Shown here: one piece after another, positions 1 to 8,631 of the stretch | Numbering within the stretch: position 1 is the first letter of the stretch | How the letters are laid out: each line of letters begins with the position of its first letter | Origin: JAEUMW01 sp039807745 | Lineage (GTDB): Bacteria; Pseudomonadota; Gammaproteobacteria; Burkholderiales; JAEUMW01 | Assembly (NCBI GenBank): GCA_039807745.1 | Contig: JBDHRV010000050.1 | Span: 1 to 21,914 of the forward strand | Length of the DNA stretch: 21,914 nucleotides | Reading direction: 5' to 3' | Made by a program: the position numbers and the translations under genes | The notes under the pieces: generated by a model | The model's database searches: none | Seen by the model: only the letters and a program-made list of their open reading frames with translations | What the model was told of the DNA's origin: nothing

Positions 1-731
1 TGGCGGTGCAGCGCCCCGCAGCAACCCTGTCCTTGCGGCACGTGCACTCCGTAACCCAGCCGCGTGAGCACGTAGATCGCCGCCTGCAGGGCATCCGTGT
101 CGAAGATGCGCGCCACACAGCCCAGGAAAAGGGCCACTTCCCCCAGCGGATCGCCGGCAGCCGGGTAGAACTTGCGAAACCGCGGTGCATTCGGCAGCGT
201 CGGCAGAAAACCTTCCGCGCGTTCGAGCCCGCTCGCCCGCAGCAGCCCCGTACCGCGCGCGAAGCGCTGCGCCCCCGAACGCTGATAGAAGCGCAGCAGG
301 CTGCCGCCGATGCGCAGTGCGGCCGGCGACAACAGGCGACGCGGCAGGGCGGCGATGCCTCGCGTGGCTTCACCCTTGATCTGCGGCAATCCCCGCGCGA
401 GGTCGTAGAGACGGCCGAATGCCACGCCGTTCGGGCACGCGGCTTCGCAGGCCCGGCAGACCAGGCACAGGTCCAGGTGCTCACGCAGGCGGTCGTTGGC
501 GGGAACGCGCCCCTCGACCGCGCCGCGGATCAGCGTGATGCGCCCGCGCGGCGAGTCGGCCTCGCTCAAGGTCTCACGATAGGTCGGGCACTTCGGCACG
601 CACAGACCGCACGCGACACAGCGGCCGGTCTCGGCGAGGATGCGCGCAGCAGGTGTTTCGACGTGCGCGGGTGCCGGATCTGTGCCGGGCAGACGCGCGC
701 TGTCGTCAACCCGCGGCCGGGGTAATGTCAT
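1..731 (-). CDS. GlcF-like (Fe-S)-binding oxidoreductase subunit, partial (C-terminus off left edge)
   Basis: The 243 visible codons start at an ATG at 731. Two ferredoxin-type cysteine sets are present: CVACGLCVPKCP (Cys38, 41, 44, 48) and CLVCRACEAACP (Cys89, 92, 95, 99). Near the window edge comes the start of a CCG domain (LFLGCV, then GQGCCGALH). This order is that of the iron-sulfur subunit of glycolate oxidase and related DUF224/CCG proteins, which pass electrons from a flavin dehydrogenase partner to the respiratory chain. The partner genes (GlcD/GlcE type) are not in the window, so the substrate is not settled. The first 26 nt overlap the 3' end of the upstream SEC-C/YkgJ gene, which suggests translational coupling. 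The second CCG repeat and the stop codon lie outside the window. Confidence 0.85.
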   Translation of the reverse strand, partial: MTLPRPRVDDSARLPGTDPAPAHVETPAARILAETGRCVACGLCVPKCPTYRETLSEADSPRGRITLIRGAVEGRVPANDRLREHLDLCLVCRACEAACPNGVAFGRLYDLARGLPQIKGEATRGIAALPRRLLSPAALRIGGSLLRFYQRSGAQRFARGTGLLRASGLERAEGFLPTLPNAPRFRKFYPAAGDPLGEVALFLGCVARIFDTDALQAAIYVLTRLGYGVHVPQGQGCCGALHR

Positions 732-1293
732 AGTTGCTTCCCGACCAGAGCAGTTCGCCCCGCTCGCGCTTGGCGAGCAGGTCGCGGTGCAACTCGGCCG
801 GTCCATGTCCGTACCACTCGCCTTCCACTTGGTAGAGCAGTGGTGTGCCGCTCGCGTTCGCGAACGTCGTCATCCATTCGATGAGCCCCGCGTCCGGATC
901 GCGACCGGCCGGCACCAGTGCATAGACAGTCCGGCCACGCCAGCGCGCCCGCAGAATGATCACCCCCAGCCGGTCGGGCCGAAAGCTCTCCGGAAAGGGA
1001 CTGCCTGCTTCCAGCCAGCCGCAGATGAAGTTCCGGCAAGGATCATCCGGTCGCGTTTCGTAGATGCGGCAGCCTTTCCCGGTGCTGTGCGGACACGGCT
1101 TGCCCGGATACACCGCTTGGCCGTCGATCTCGATCTTGAGCCAGCCGTCGCAGCATGCGGTGCAACCTTCGCATGCCCGCTTGCGGCTCTGCGCAGCAGG
1201 CACTGGGGCCGGGCCCGACTGCGCCGCACCACAGCAGCGCTTGTATTTGCGTCCGCTGCCGCAGGGACAAGGATCGTTACGGCTGACCTTCAT
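706..1293 (-). CDS. SEC-C motif / YkgJ-type cysteine cluster protein
   Basis: This 195-residue protein has an N-terminal SEC-C zinc-binding motif (DPCPCGSG at residues 7-14, CC at 20-21). It is followed by a YkgJ-type cysteine cluster: CEGCTACC at 41-48, then Cys67, 75, 86 and 91. The YkgJ family (formerly UPF0153) is thought to bind Zn or Fe, but its role is not established. SEC-C motifs occur at the end of SecA and in many small proteins as a metal-binding tag. The ATG at 1293 gives the usual family N-terminus, though no strong Shine-Dalgarno precedes it. The last 26 nt overlap the start of the GlcF-like gene, so the two are probably translated together. A role in metal or Fe-S handling for that partner is my inference only. 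Confidence 0.85.
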   Translation of the reverse strand: MKVSRNDPCPCGSGRKYKRCCGAAQSGPAPVPAAQSRKRACEGCTACCDGWLKIEIDGQAVYPGKPCPHSTGKGCRIYETRPDDPCRNFICGWLEAGSPFPESFRPDRLGVIILRARWRGRTVYALVPAGRDPDAGLIEWMTTFANASGTPLLYQVEGEWYGHGPAELHRDLLAKRERGELLWSGSNYDITPAAG

Positions 1294-1352
1294 GGAGATG
1301 TATTACAGGGTCCGGAGTGACTTCGGACCACGGCGCCCGACTGGACGTTCGG

Positions 1353-1380
1353 AAATAAAACGGGCGCCTTGCGGCGCCCG
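1353..1380 (-). terminator. Rho-independent terminator of the porin gene
   Basis: Read on the minus strand, an 8-bp stem CGGGCGCC / GGCGCCCG closes a GCAA loop (1361-1380) and is followed directly by TTTTATTT (1360-1353). It sits about 50 nt beyond the porin stop codon, as expected for an intrinsic terminator. It separates the porin from the downstream SEC-C/YkgJ gene. Confidence 0.85.
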
Positions 1381-1429
1381 ATGTCGTTGAAGCAGTGTTG
1401 TTGTTGGCTACGTATGCGAACCGTCTCGA

Positions 1430-2824
1430 TCAGAACGTGTGGCGGATGCCGATGCCGTAAGCCTGCGGCGTCTGGCCGATCCCGACGTTGCCCTGCACCG
1501 GACCGGTGTTGGTGCCCATCCGGTAGCGGCCGATGTCGTCGTTGTCCTGCTTGGTGTAGTAGACGTACGCCAGCGTCCGCTTCGAGAAGTTGTAGCTCGC
1601 GCCGAGCGAGTACTGGTTCGTGCCCGTGTCGCCGCCGTTGCAGATCTGGTTGGTCACGAGGGTAGTCGACACCACCGACGCGCAGCTCGTGTCGCTCGCC
1701 TGCGCCCATCCACCCCGCAGCGTGAAGTTGCCGAAGCCCCAGGTCACGAAGCCACCGAAGGCATTGCGCTTCGCTTCCCTGATGAGACCCGTCGTAACCA
1801 GACCATCGGTCGAATAGTCCAGCCGCTCGTAGAAGCCGTAAACGTTGAAGCCCCAGAGGTTCTGCGCACCCAGGACGACCTTCGCACCCCAGTCATCCGA
1901 GCCCGTGCCCAACGCGGTGGAACCGGTCTGCACGCGGGTGCCGAAATAGTCCTTGTGCTGCTCGTACCCCAACGCGGCATAGATCGGGCCGTTGTCGTAC
2001 TGGAGGGACGCGCCCCACATCCAGGGGTCCAGCTGTGCGGTCCGCGGACCCACCAAGCTGGGGTCTATGACGTAATTCTGCTTACCTTCGCCCGGCGAAT
2101 AGAACAGACGGCCCGAGAACCCGGCCCAGTTCGGCGTCCAGTACTGCACGCTGTTGCCCTGGCGACGGTCGAAGGCGGCGTCCGCTGCGATCTGCGTGAG
2201 CGAGGCGGTCGGCGCAAGCGTGGCGCCGGAGAAAGTAGCGCTCAAGACGTTGAAGCCTGGCGAGCCGATCAAGCTGTTGAACGACGCGGCGCTGGTCGCG
2301 AAGAACGGATCGGCCTTCAGCGTGATGTACTTGTACGGGGTATCCCATTGACCGTAGAACACCGTTCCCCAACCGCCGGACAGACCGAGGTTGCTGTTGC
2401 GGCCGCCGAGGTTGCCGCTACCGGTGTCGAGGAAGATCGTGCTCTCGACCTGGAAGATTGCCTTCAGCCCACCGCCCAAGTCCTCGGAGCCGCGGAAGCC
2501 GATGTTCGAGGAGTTGCTCGACAGACCAGCCTGCGTCGCGATTTCGGTGAAGGCCGCATCGCGCACTCCCGGAGCCTGGCTGTTCACGCCGGTGGGCCGG
2601 ATGGCGAAGCCGTTCGCCGGGGTAAACCCGCCGGTGACGCCGTAGTTGGATCCGAAGCCCAATGGGCCGGTCCCGATGGGGAGAGGTGCGCCGTTCTCCG
2701 AGCTGGCGCCCTGAAAGTCCGCGTTGAGCGTGCCGTAGATCTGCACGAACGAACCCTGCGCCAGAGCTGCCGCCGGCGCTGCGAACGCGCCCGCAACGGC
2801 CAGAGCAAGCAGATTCTTCTTCAT
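1430..2824 (-). CDS. Gram-negative trimeric porin, OmpC/Porin_4 type
   Basis: This 464-residue outer membrane protein begins with a typical signal peptide (MKKNLLALAVAGAFAAPAAA, cleavage near ALA-QG). The mature part starts with the porin hallmark VQIYGTLNADF. Inside are the conserved stretch SNIGFRGSEDLGGGLKAIFQ and many alternating aromatic strands (YGQWDTPYK, AYVYYTKQDND). The chain ends in RHTF; a terminal Phe is the usual recognition signal for the BAM assembly machine. Such porins form trimeric 16-stranded barrels for passive entry of small hydrophilic solutes. Length is slightly above the usual 350-400 residues, with longer loops. AAGGAGA lies at good spacing before the ATG. The gene has its own terminator and a 199-nt upstream region, so it is probably monocistronic. 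Solute preference cannot be read from the sequence. Confidence 0.93.
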   Translation of the reverse strand: MKKNLLALAVAGAFAAPAAALAQGSFVQIYGTLNADFQGASSENGAPLPIGTGPLGFGSNYGVTGGFTPANGFAIRPTGVNSQAPGVRDAAFTEIATQAGLSSNSSNIGFRGSEDLGGGLKAIFQVESTIFLDTGSGNLGGRNSNLGLSGGWGTVFYGQWDTPYKYITLKADPFFATSAASFNSLIGSPGFNVLSATFSGATLAPTASLTQIAADAAFDRRQGNSVQYWTPNWAGFSGRLFYSPGEGKQNYVIDPSLVGPRTAQLDPWMWGASLQYDNGPIYAALGYEQHKDYFGTRVQTGSTALGTGSDDWGAKVVLGAQNLWGFNVYGFYERLDYSTDGLVTTGLIREAKRNAFGGFVTWGFGNFTLRGGWAQASDTSCASVVSTTLVTNQICNGGDTGTNQYSLGASYNFSKRTLAYVYYTKQDNDDIGRYRMGTNTGPVQGNVGIGQTPQAYGIGIRHTF

Positions 2825-3023
2825 ACAAATTCTCCTTAACCGTTAAGAGGAATGCTCTTTCGAGATTTGGACCCAAGGCGCTCGAAGGAGCACACCGCTG
2901 GGCAACCTCCCCGTTTTCGAGAAGCTGACTGGCATTGTGCCAAAGCGCAAGAAAGAGGCGCAACAAACATTGTAGGCAATAGGCCAATTCCGGCCCTTTT
3001 TGTTGCTTTCGCGCAACAACCCC
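2825..3023 (-). promoter_or_regulatory. Porin upstream region with inverted repeats and candidate -10
   Basis: This 199-nt gap lies between the trpC stop and the porin start. On the minus strand, TACAAT at 2974-2969 matches the sigma70 -10 box at five of six positions, but I see no good -35 in front of it. Three inverted repeats are visible: TTGTTGC/GCAACAA (3000-3019), TGGCA-N3-TGCCA (2930-2942) and TTAAC-C-GTTAA just before the ribosome binding site (about 2836-2846). The first could form a hairpin after trpC but has no U-tract in the trpC direction. The other two could be operator half-sites or part of a structured leader. Function is inferred only. Confidence 0.35.
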
Positions 3024-3815
3024 TCACTCGAAGAAGAGTTGGCGCAGCGCTTCGCCCGGGTCGGACGCGCGCATGAAGGCTTCTCCCACGAGAAAAGCCT
3101 GGATGCCCGCCGCGCGCATGCGAGCAACGTCGGCAGGATCGAGAATGCCGCTTTCGGTGACCACGATGCGATCTCCGGTGACCCGCGCGGCAAGCTCGAG
3201 CGTGGTTTCGAGGCGCGTCTCGAACGTGCGGAGGTTGCGATTGTTGATGCCGATCAACGGCGTGGCGAGTCGCATAGCCGACTGCAGCTCCGCGCCGTCG
3301 TGCACCTCGACCAGCACCGCGAGCCCGAGCGACAGCGCCAGCTGTTCCAGCTCACGCATCGCCTCCGGCGCCAGCGCCGCAGCGATCAGCAGGACGCAGT
3401 CGGCACCCAGCGCCCGCGACTCATATACCTGATACGGATCGATCAGGAAGTCCTTGCGCAACACGGGCAGGTCGCAGGCAGCCCGGGCCTCCTGGAGATA
3501 CTCGGGAGCGCCCTGGAAGAACTGCCGGTCGGTCAGCACCGACAGGCAGGCCGCGCCGTGGGCTGCATAGCTCGCCGCGATGGCTGCGGGTTCGAAGGGA
3601 TCGCGCAGGAGGCCCTTGCTCGGGCTCGCGCGCTTGATCTCGGCGATCACGGCGGGATCGCCGGCCGCGATCTTCGTGCGTATTGCGCCCACGAAATCGC
3701 GCACGGGCGGCGCCTGCTCGGCCTGGGCGCGAACCGCCGCGAGCGGCGTGTGCGCTTTCGCCGCCGCGACCTCCCCGGCCTTGACCTCGAGAATGCGCTC
3801 GAGGATATCGCTCAC
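3024..3815 (-). CDS. trpC: Indole-3-glycerol phosphate synthase TrpC
   Basis: TrpC converts carboxyphenylamino-deoxyribulose phosphate to indole-3-glycerol phosphate, the fourth step of tryptophan synthesis. The 263-residue product carries the family motifs IAEIKRASPSKG, SVLTDRQFFQG, VLRKDFLID, GINNRNL and VTESGI in the expected TIM-barrel order. I chose the GTG at 3815, because GAGGTGA lies at good distance upstream and the protein then begins SDILERIL, the usual N-terminus. The longer open frame to 3968 runs into trpD and would add a nonsense extension. It follows trpD by 10 nt and is the last gene of the trp set here. TrpF, TrpB and TrpA are not in the window, consistent with the split trp operons of many betaproteobacteria. 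Confidence 0.95.
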   Translation of the reverse strand: MSDILERILEVKAGEVAAAKAHTPLAAVRAQAEQAPPVRDFVGAIRTKIAAGDPAVIAEIKRASPSKGLLRDPFEPAAIAASYAAHGAACLSVLTDRQFFQGAPEYLQEARAACDLPVLRKDFLIDPYQVYESRALGADCVLLIAAALAPEAMRELEQLALSLGLAVLVEVHDGAELQSAMRLATPLIGINNRNLRTFETRLETTLELAARVTGDRIVVTESGILDPADVARMRAAGIQAFLVGEAFMRASDPGEALRQLFFE

Positions 3816-3825
3816 GCGCGTCACC

Positions 3826-4847
3826 TCACGTCGCGGACTGCCGACTGAACGCCACCAGCGCGTCCAGCTTCGCGGCCACAGCGCCGCTATCGAGCACGTG
3901 GCGCGCTTGGTCGATGCCCGCGGCGATGGAGTCGGCCAGGCCCGCGACGTAGAGCGTCGCGCCGGCATTCAGCAGCACGATGTCCCGCGCCGGTCCCGGG
4001 ACATTCCCGAGCACCGCGAGGAGCATCGACTTTGCCGCGGCTGCGTCCGCGACGCGGATGGCATCCGTGTCCGCTGGCGCGAATCCGAACTGCGCGGGGG
4101 AAATGGCGTACTCCGAGACTCTGCCGTCCTTGAGCTCGCCCACCAGCGTCTCGCCCGCGAGCGTGATCTCGTCGAGACCATCGGATCCGTGGACGATCAT
4201 CGCCCGCTGGCTGCCCAACCTCTCCAATACGCGCACCTGGATGCCGACCAGATCAGGGTGAAAGACGCCGAGCAGTTGGCGCGTCGCCCCGGCCGGGTTG
4301 GTAAGGGGCCCGAGGATGTTGAAGAGCGTGCGCACGCCGAGTTCGCGCCGGACCGGCGCCGCGTGCTTCATCGCCCCGTGGAAATTGGGCGCGAACATGA
4401 AACCGATGCCGACTTCGTCGATGCAGCGGGCGACCGCTTCGGGTGCCAGGTTCAGATTCACGCCGAGCGCCTCCAGCACGTCGGCGCTGCCGGACTTGCT
4501 CGACACCGAGCGCCCGCCGTGCTTCGCCACCTTCGCCCCGGCGGCGGCGGCAACCAGCGCCGAGGCCGTGGAGATGTTGAAGGTGTGTGCGGCATCGCCG
4601 CCGGTGCCGCAAGTGTCGACCAGGCGGTGATTGTCCGCCACGTGCACCTTGGTCGCGAACTCGCGCATGACCTGGGCCGCCGCCGCGATCTCGCCGATGG
4701 TCTCCTTCTTCACGCGCAGCCCCATGAGGATGCCGGCGATCTGTGCGGATGTCATCGCGCCGCCCATGATCTGGCGCATCACCGAGAGCATCTCGTCGTG
4801 GAAGATCTCGCGGCTGTCGATCAGGCGGTTCAGGGCTTCCTGCGGGG

Positions 4848-4851
<4 letters not shown>
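3826..4851 (-). CDS. trpD: Anthranilate phosphoribosyltransferase TrpD
   Basis: TrpD joins anthranilate to phosphoribosyl pyrophosphate, giving phosphoribosyl-anthranilate. The 341-residue product has the PRPP-binding CGTGGD at residues 81-86, the following NISTASALV stretch, KHGGRSVSSKSGSADVLEALG and FAPNFHGAMKHAAPVRRELGVRT-type segments, all typical of the family. Length is normal. Its ATG overlaps the trpG stop by 4 nt (ATGA), so translation of the two is likely coupled. It is a separate protein here, not fused to TrpG as in enteric bacteria. Confidence 0.96.
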
Positions 4852-5435
<584 letters not shown>

Positions 5436-5453
5436 GGTCGATCGCTCCGCGTG

Positions 5454-6929
5454 TCAATCGAGCCGGCTGTCGAGGCCGGACTGCGCCATCTCGGCCGCGC
5501 GCAGCACGGCGCGCGCCTTGTTCTGGGTCTCGATCCACTCGGAGAGCGGCACCGAGTCCGCGACGATGCCGGCGCCGGCCTGGACGAAGAGCGCGCCGTC
5601 CCGGATCACGGCGGTGCGGATGGCGATCGCCAGGTCCATGTTTCCGTCGAAGCCGAGATACCCGACCGCGCCGGCGTAGACGCCGCGCCGGGTCGGCTCG
5701 AGCTCGTCGATGATCTCCATCGCCCGCACCTTCGGCGCGCCGCTCACGGTCCCGGCGGGAAAGGTCGCGCGCAGCACCGCGATCGCATCCAGCCCCGGCT
5801 TGAGCTGGCCCTCGACGTTGGACACGATGTGCATCACGTGCGAGTAGCGCTCCACCACCATGTTCTCCGTCACGCGCACCGTGCCCACGCTCGCCACCCG
5901 ACCCACGTCGTTGCGGCCCAAGTCCATCAGCATGAGGTGCTCGGCCCGCTCCTTCGGGTCGGCCAGCAGATCGGCCTCGAGCGCGAGATCCTCCTCCCGC
6001 GTCTTGCCGCGCGGGCGGGTGCCGGCGATGGGGCGCAGCGTGACCACACCGTCTTCCAGGCGCACGAGGATCTCGGGCGAGGCCCCGACCACGTGGAAGC
6101 CGCCGCAGTCGAAGTAGAACATGTACGGCGATGGATTCAACGCGCGCAGCGCTCGATAGAGCGCGAGCGGCGAGGCGGAAAAAGGCATGCTCATGCGCTG
6201 GGACAGCACCACCTGCATGATGTCGCCGTCGAAGATGTAGCGCTTCGCCCGCTCCACGGCGGCCATGAACGCCTCCTGGCCGAACTCGGAGGACGCCGTG
6301 CCGGGCGGCGCAGGTCGTTCGGTCGGGATGGCGACCGGCTGCCGCAGCCGAGCGATCAGCGCCGCCAGGCGCGCGCGGCCCTTCCTGTAAGCATCCGGCT
6401 CTGCCGGGTCGCAGTAGACGACGAGATAGAGCTTGCCCGCCAGGTTGTCGAACACCGCGAGCTCGCCGGAGAGCAGGAGCAGGATATCGGGCGTGCCGAG
6501 CGCATCCGGCTTCTGCGTCGCGGCCAGGCGCTGCTCGATGTAGCGCACCGTCTCGTAGCCGAAGCAGCCGACCAGACCGCCGCAGAACCGCGGCAGCTCC
6601 GGCGTGGGCGGCGTCCGGTAGCGCGCGCAGACGTCCTGCACGAAATCGAGCGGGTCGTCGTGCACGGTCTCTTCGATCACGGTGCCGTCGCGATACTCGC
6701 GGCACGTCCGGCCGACCACCTCGAAGCGGGTTTGCGCGCGCAGACCGATGAAGGAATACCGGCCCCAGCGCTCGCCGCCCTGCACCGACTCCAGCAGGTA
6801 GGTGTACGGCTCGTTGGCGAGCTTGAGGTAGACGGAAAGCGGTGTGTCGAGGTCGGAGAACGTCTCGACCACGAGGGGAATGCGGTTACAGCCTTGATCG
6901 GCGAGACGCCGGAAGTCCTGTTCGGTCAC
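5454..6929 (-). CDS. trpE: Anthranilate synthase component I TrpE
   Basis: TrpE turns chorismate plus ammonia into anthranilate, the committed step of tryptophan synthesis. The product has the N-terminal LLES motif (residues 45-48), part of the tryptophan feedback site in the family, so it is probably inhibited by tryptophan. The C-terminal chorismate-binding core shows IAGTRPRGKT, LMDLGRNDVGRV, YSHVMHIVSNV and GTVSGAPKVRAMEIID. I place the start at the GTG at 6929 (491 residues): GGAG lies six bases upstream and the protein then begins with TEQDFRRLADQG, the usual form. A GTG four codons earlier (6941) is possible but has no ribosome binding site. It lies about 140 nt beyond gph, the widest gap in this set. 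Confidence 0.95.
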   Translation of the reverse strand: MTEQDFRRLADQGCNRIPLVVETFSDLDTPLSVYLKLANEPYTYLLESVQGGERWGRYSFIGLRAQTRFEVVGRTCREYRDGTVIEETVHDDPLDFVQDVCARYRTPPTPELPRFCGGLVGCFGYETVRYIEQRLAATQKPDALGTPDILLLLSGELAVFDNLAGKLYLVVYCDPAEPDAYRKGRARLAALIARLRQPVAIPTERPAPPGTASSEFGQEAFMAAVERAKRYIFDGDIMQVVLSQRMSMPFSASPLALYRALRALNPSPYMFYFDCGGFHVVGASPEILVRLEDGVVTLRPIAGTRPRGKTREEDLALEADLLADPKERAEHLMLMDLGRNDVGRVASVGTVRVTENMVVERYSHVMHIVSNVEGQLKPGLDAIAVLRATFPAGTVSGAPKVRAMEIIDELEPTRRGVYAGAVGYLGFDGNMDLAIAIRTAVIRDGALFVQAGAGIVADSVPLSEWIETQNKARAVLRAAEMAQSGLDSRLD

Positions 6930-6971
6930 GGAGCGCTCCACGGCAAAGCGGAAAACGGGAAAGGCAGGCGG

Positions 6972-7067
6972 TCACGAATGCCAGCCGGGACGAGTCGGGC
7001 TGCGGCGGCACCAACTCTCGGCCAGCATCACGGCCGGCGCCCGCGTTTTCTGCTTCCTGTGGAACAT
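6972..7067 (-). CDS. Candidate leader peptide upstream of trpE (31 codons, two Trp)
   Basis: An ATG at 7067, two bases after the gph stop, opens a 31-codon frame that ends at TGA 6974-6972, 42 nt before the trpE start. The peptide has Trp at residues 19 and 29 (ESWC and GWHS) and is otherwise basic (Arg/Lys-rich). Two Trp in 31 residues just ahead of trpE fits a regulatory leader, but they are not adjacent as in enteric TrpL. I see no hairpin with a U-tract between it and trpE. Its ribosome binding site is weak. It could equally be a chance frame in a GC-rich spacer. The call is an inference from position and Trp content. Confidence 0.35.
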   Translation of the reverse strand: MFHRKQKTRAPAVMLAESWCRRSPTRPGWHS

Positions 7068-7069
7068 GA

Positions 7070-7768
7070 CTAGAACTTCTGGATTAGGGCTACTGCTTCC
7101 TCCAACGAGTCAACTATAGCATCGAACCCGAGCGACCGGACATCGCCGCCCGGGATGTAGCCGTAGGTCACGCCGAGTGCCGGGCAACCGGCTGCGTGCG
7201 CCGCGTCGCGGTCGTTGCCCGAGTCCCCGATCAACACCACCCGATCCGGACGCGCTGCGAAGAACCCGCAGGCGTACGTGATCGGCATCGGATCGGGCTT
7301 CTTGCGCGGCAGGATGTCGCCGCTCACGACGAGGTCGAAATACGGGGCGAGGCCCGTCTCGTCGAGCAGCGGCAGCGTGAAGAGCGCCGGCTTGTTCGTG
7401 ATGCATCCCAGTGGAAAGCCTTTGGCGCGAAACGCCTCGAGCCCCTCCACCACACCCGGAAAGGGCCGCGTTTCCCGCGCCACACCCTCGCGGTAGTGGT
7501 GATTGAAGACGGGCATCGCCCGCTCGAAGAGCGCCTTGTCCGGCTCACGCTGCCAGTCGCCGGTCAGTACGCGCTTGACGAGCCGCACCGCGCCATCGCC
7601 GATGAAAGCGCGCACCGCGGGTTCATCGACCTGCGGCAGGCCGAGCTCGGCGAGCATCAGGTTCGCCGCGCGCGCGAGATCGGGGAGCGTGTCGAGCAGC
7701 GTGCCGTCCAGGTCGAAGATGATCGCCTGGGCCGACAGCGGAAAGCTGTGCTGGCGAGCCGCGTCCAT
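7070..7768 (-). CDS. gph: Phosphoglycolate phosphatase (HAD family) Gph
   Basis: Gph removes phosphate from 2-phosphoglycolate, a by-product of DNA repair and, in autotrophs, of Rubisco oxygenation. The 232-residue protein has the four HAD motifs: DLDGTLLDT with nucleophile Asp19 and Asp21, the ITNKP threonine segment, a Lys in RKKPDP, and GDSGND for Mg binding. Length matches the family. The ATG at 7768 shares one base with the rpe stop (TGATG), so the pair is translationally coupled. The longer open frame above it is a shadow of rpe. Position between rpe and trpE is a common betaproteobacterial arrangement. Other HAD phosphatases share these motifs, so the substrate rests partly on context. 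Confidence 0.92.
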   Translation of the reverse strand: MDAARQHSFPLSAQAIIFDLDGTLLDTLPDLARAANLMLAELGLPQVDEPAVRAFIGDGAVRLVKRVLTGDWQREPDKALFERAMPVFNHHYREGVARETRPFPGVVEGLEAFRAKGFPLGCITNKPALFTLPLLDETGLAPYFDLVVSGDILPRKKPDPMPITYACGFFAARPDRVVLIGDSGNDRDAAHAAGCPALGVTYGYIPGGDVRSLGFDAIVDSLEEAVALIQKF

Positions 7769-8466
7769 CAGCAGGCCACCCGTTCCAGCGTGGCGAGCTC
7801 GGCGCGCAGCGCCCCGATCACCGTGTCGTAGCGATGCGGATCGGTCGCCTTGCCGGCACCGAACACGGCGGAACCGGCGACGAAGGTGCAGGCGCCCGCG
7901 CGGGCGATCTCCGCGATGTTGTCCACTTTCACGCCGCCGTCGATCTCGAGCCGGATGTCGCGCCCCGACGCATCGATGCGGCTGCGCACGGCGCGCAGTT
8001 TGTGCAGCGCCTCCGGGATGAACTTCTGGCCGCCGAAGCCCGGATTCACCGACATGATCAGCACCAGATCGAGCTTGTCGAACACGTGGTCGAGGTAGCT
8101 CAAGGGTGTGGCCGGGTTGAATACCAGGCCCGCCTGGCAGCCGTGCTCCTTGATGAGGCCGATGGTGCGGTCGATATGCTCCGAGGCTTCCGGGTGGAAG
8201 CTGATCACGTTGGCGCCCGCCTTCGCGAAATCGGGAACGATGCGGTCGACCGGCTTGACCATGAGATGCACGTCGATGGTCGCGTCGGTCAGCGGTCGGA
8301 GGGCCTCGCACACGAGCGGTCCGATGGTCAGGTTCGGGACATAGTGGTTGTCCATCACGTCGAAATGAATCCAGTCCGCACCGGCGGCGAGAACGTCGGT
8401 CACTTCGTCTCCGAGCCGTGCGAAGTTGGCGGACAGGATGCTGGGCGCGATGCGAAACTTGTTCAT
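7768..8466 (-). CDS. rpe: Ribulose-phosphate 3-epimerase Rpe
   Basis: Rpe interconverts ribulose 5-phosphate and xylulose 5-phosphate in the pentose phosphate pathway (and Calvin cycle where present). The 232-residue TIM barrel begins with KFRIAPSILSANFARLG. Metal-site residues are visible: His34 and Asp36 in HFDVMD, His67 in DVHLMV, and Asp176 in EIDGGV. The loop MSVNPGFGGQKF is also diagnostic. The ATG at 8466 is preceded by AAGGAAA at good spacing. It is the first gene of the minus-strand rpe-gph-trpEGDC series and is divergent from apaG. Confidence 0.96.
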   Translation of the reverse strand: MNKFRIAPSILSANFARLGDEVTDVLAAGADWIHFDVMDNHYVPNLTIGPLVCEALRPLTDATIDVHLMVKPVDRIVPDFAKAGANVISFHPEASEHIDRTIGLIKEHGCQAGLVFNPATPLSYLDHVFDKLDLVLIMSVNPGFGGQKFIPEALHKLRAVRSRIDASGRDIRLEIDGGVKVDNIAEIARAGACTFVAGSAVFGAGKATDPHRYDTVIGALRAELATLERVAC

Positions 8467-8492
8467 GGCGAGTTTCCTTATGGGTTGGGCGA

Positions 8493-8522
8493 ATTCTACG
8501 GGAACGCGCAGCGCAGTGGCAT
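8493..8522 (-). promoter_or_regulatory. Candidate sigma70 promoter for rpe-gph-trp
   Basis: On the minus strand a -35-like ATGCCA (8522-8517) and a -10 TAGAAT (8498-8493, five of six matches) are spaced by 18 nt. The transcript would begin about 20 nt before the rpe ATG, leaving room for its AAGGAAA ribosome binding site. Seen by eye only. Confidence 0.4.
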
Positions 8523-8631
8523 CAGACTCCGTGATGACAAGCATCAGCCCGGAGCCCCGCCGGTTGCGCCCGCATGGGAATCGATCGGTGGTTCCCTTGC
8601 TCCGCTTCGGGAAATGGTGTGCAATAGATTC

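Noticed and set aside
2918..2944. Sigma54 promoter (TGGCAC) before the porin
   Set aside because: The -12 GC is missing at the required spacing; TGGCAC is part of an inverted repeat instead.
3000..3019. Intrinsic terminator for the trp genes at TTGTTGC/GCAACAA
   Set aside because: The hairpin is followed by A-rich then G-rich sequence in the trpC direction, with no U-tract.
3816..3968. Longer TrpC start at 3968
   Set aside because: The extension lies within trpD in another frame and has no TrpC likeness; the GTG at 3815 has a good ribosome binding site.
5451..7073. 540-codon open frame on the plus strand across trpE
   Set aside because: It is antisense to trpE, whose motifs are complete; the translation is Arg/His/Ala-rich with no family likeness, a GC-driven shadow.
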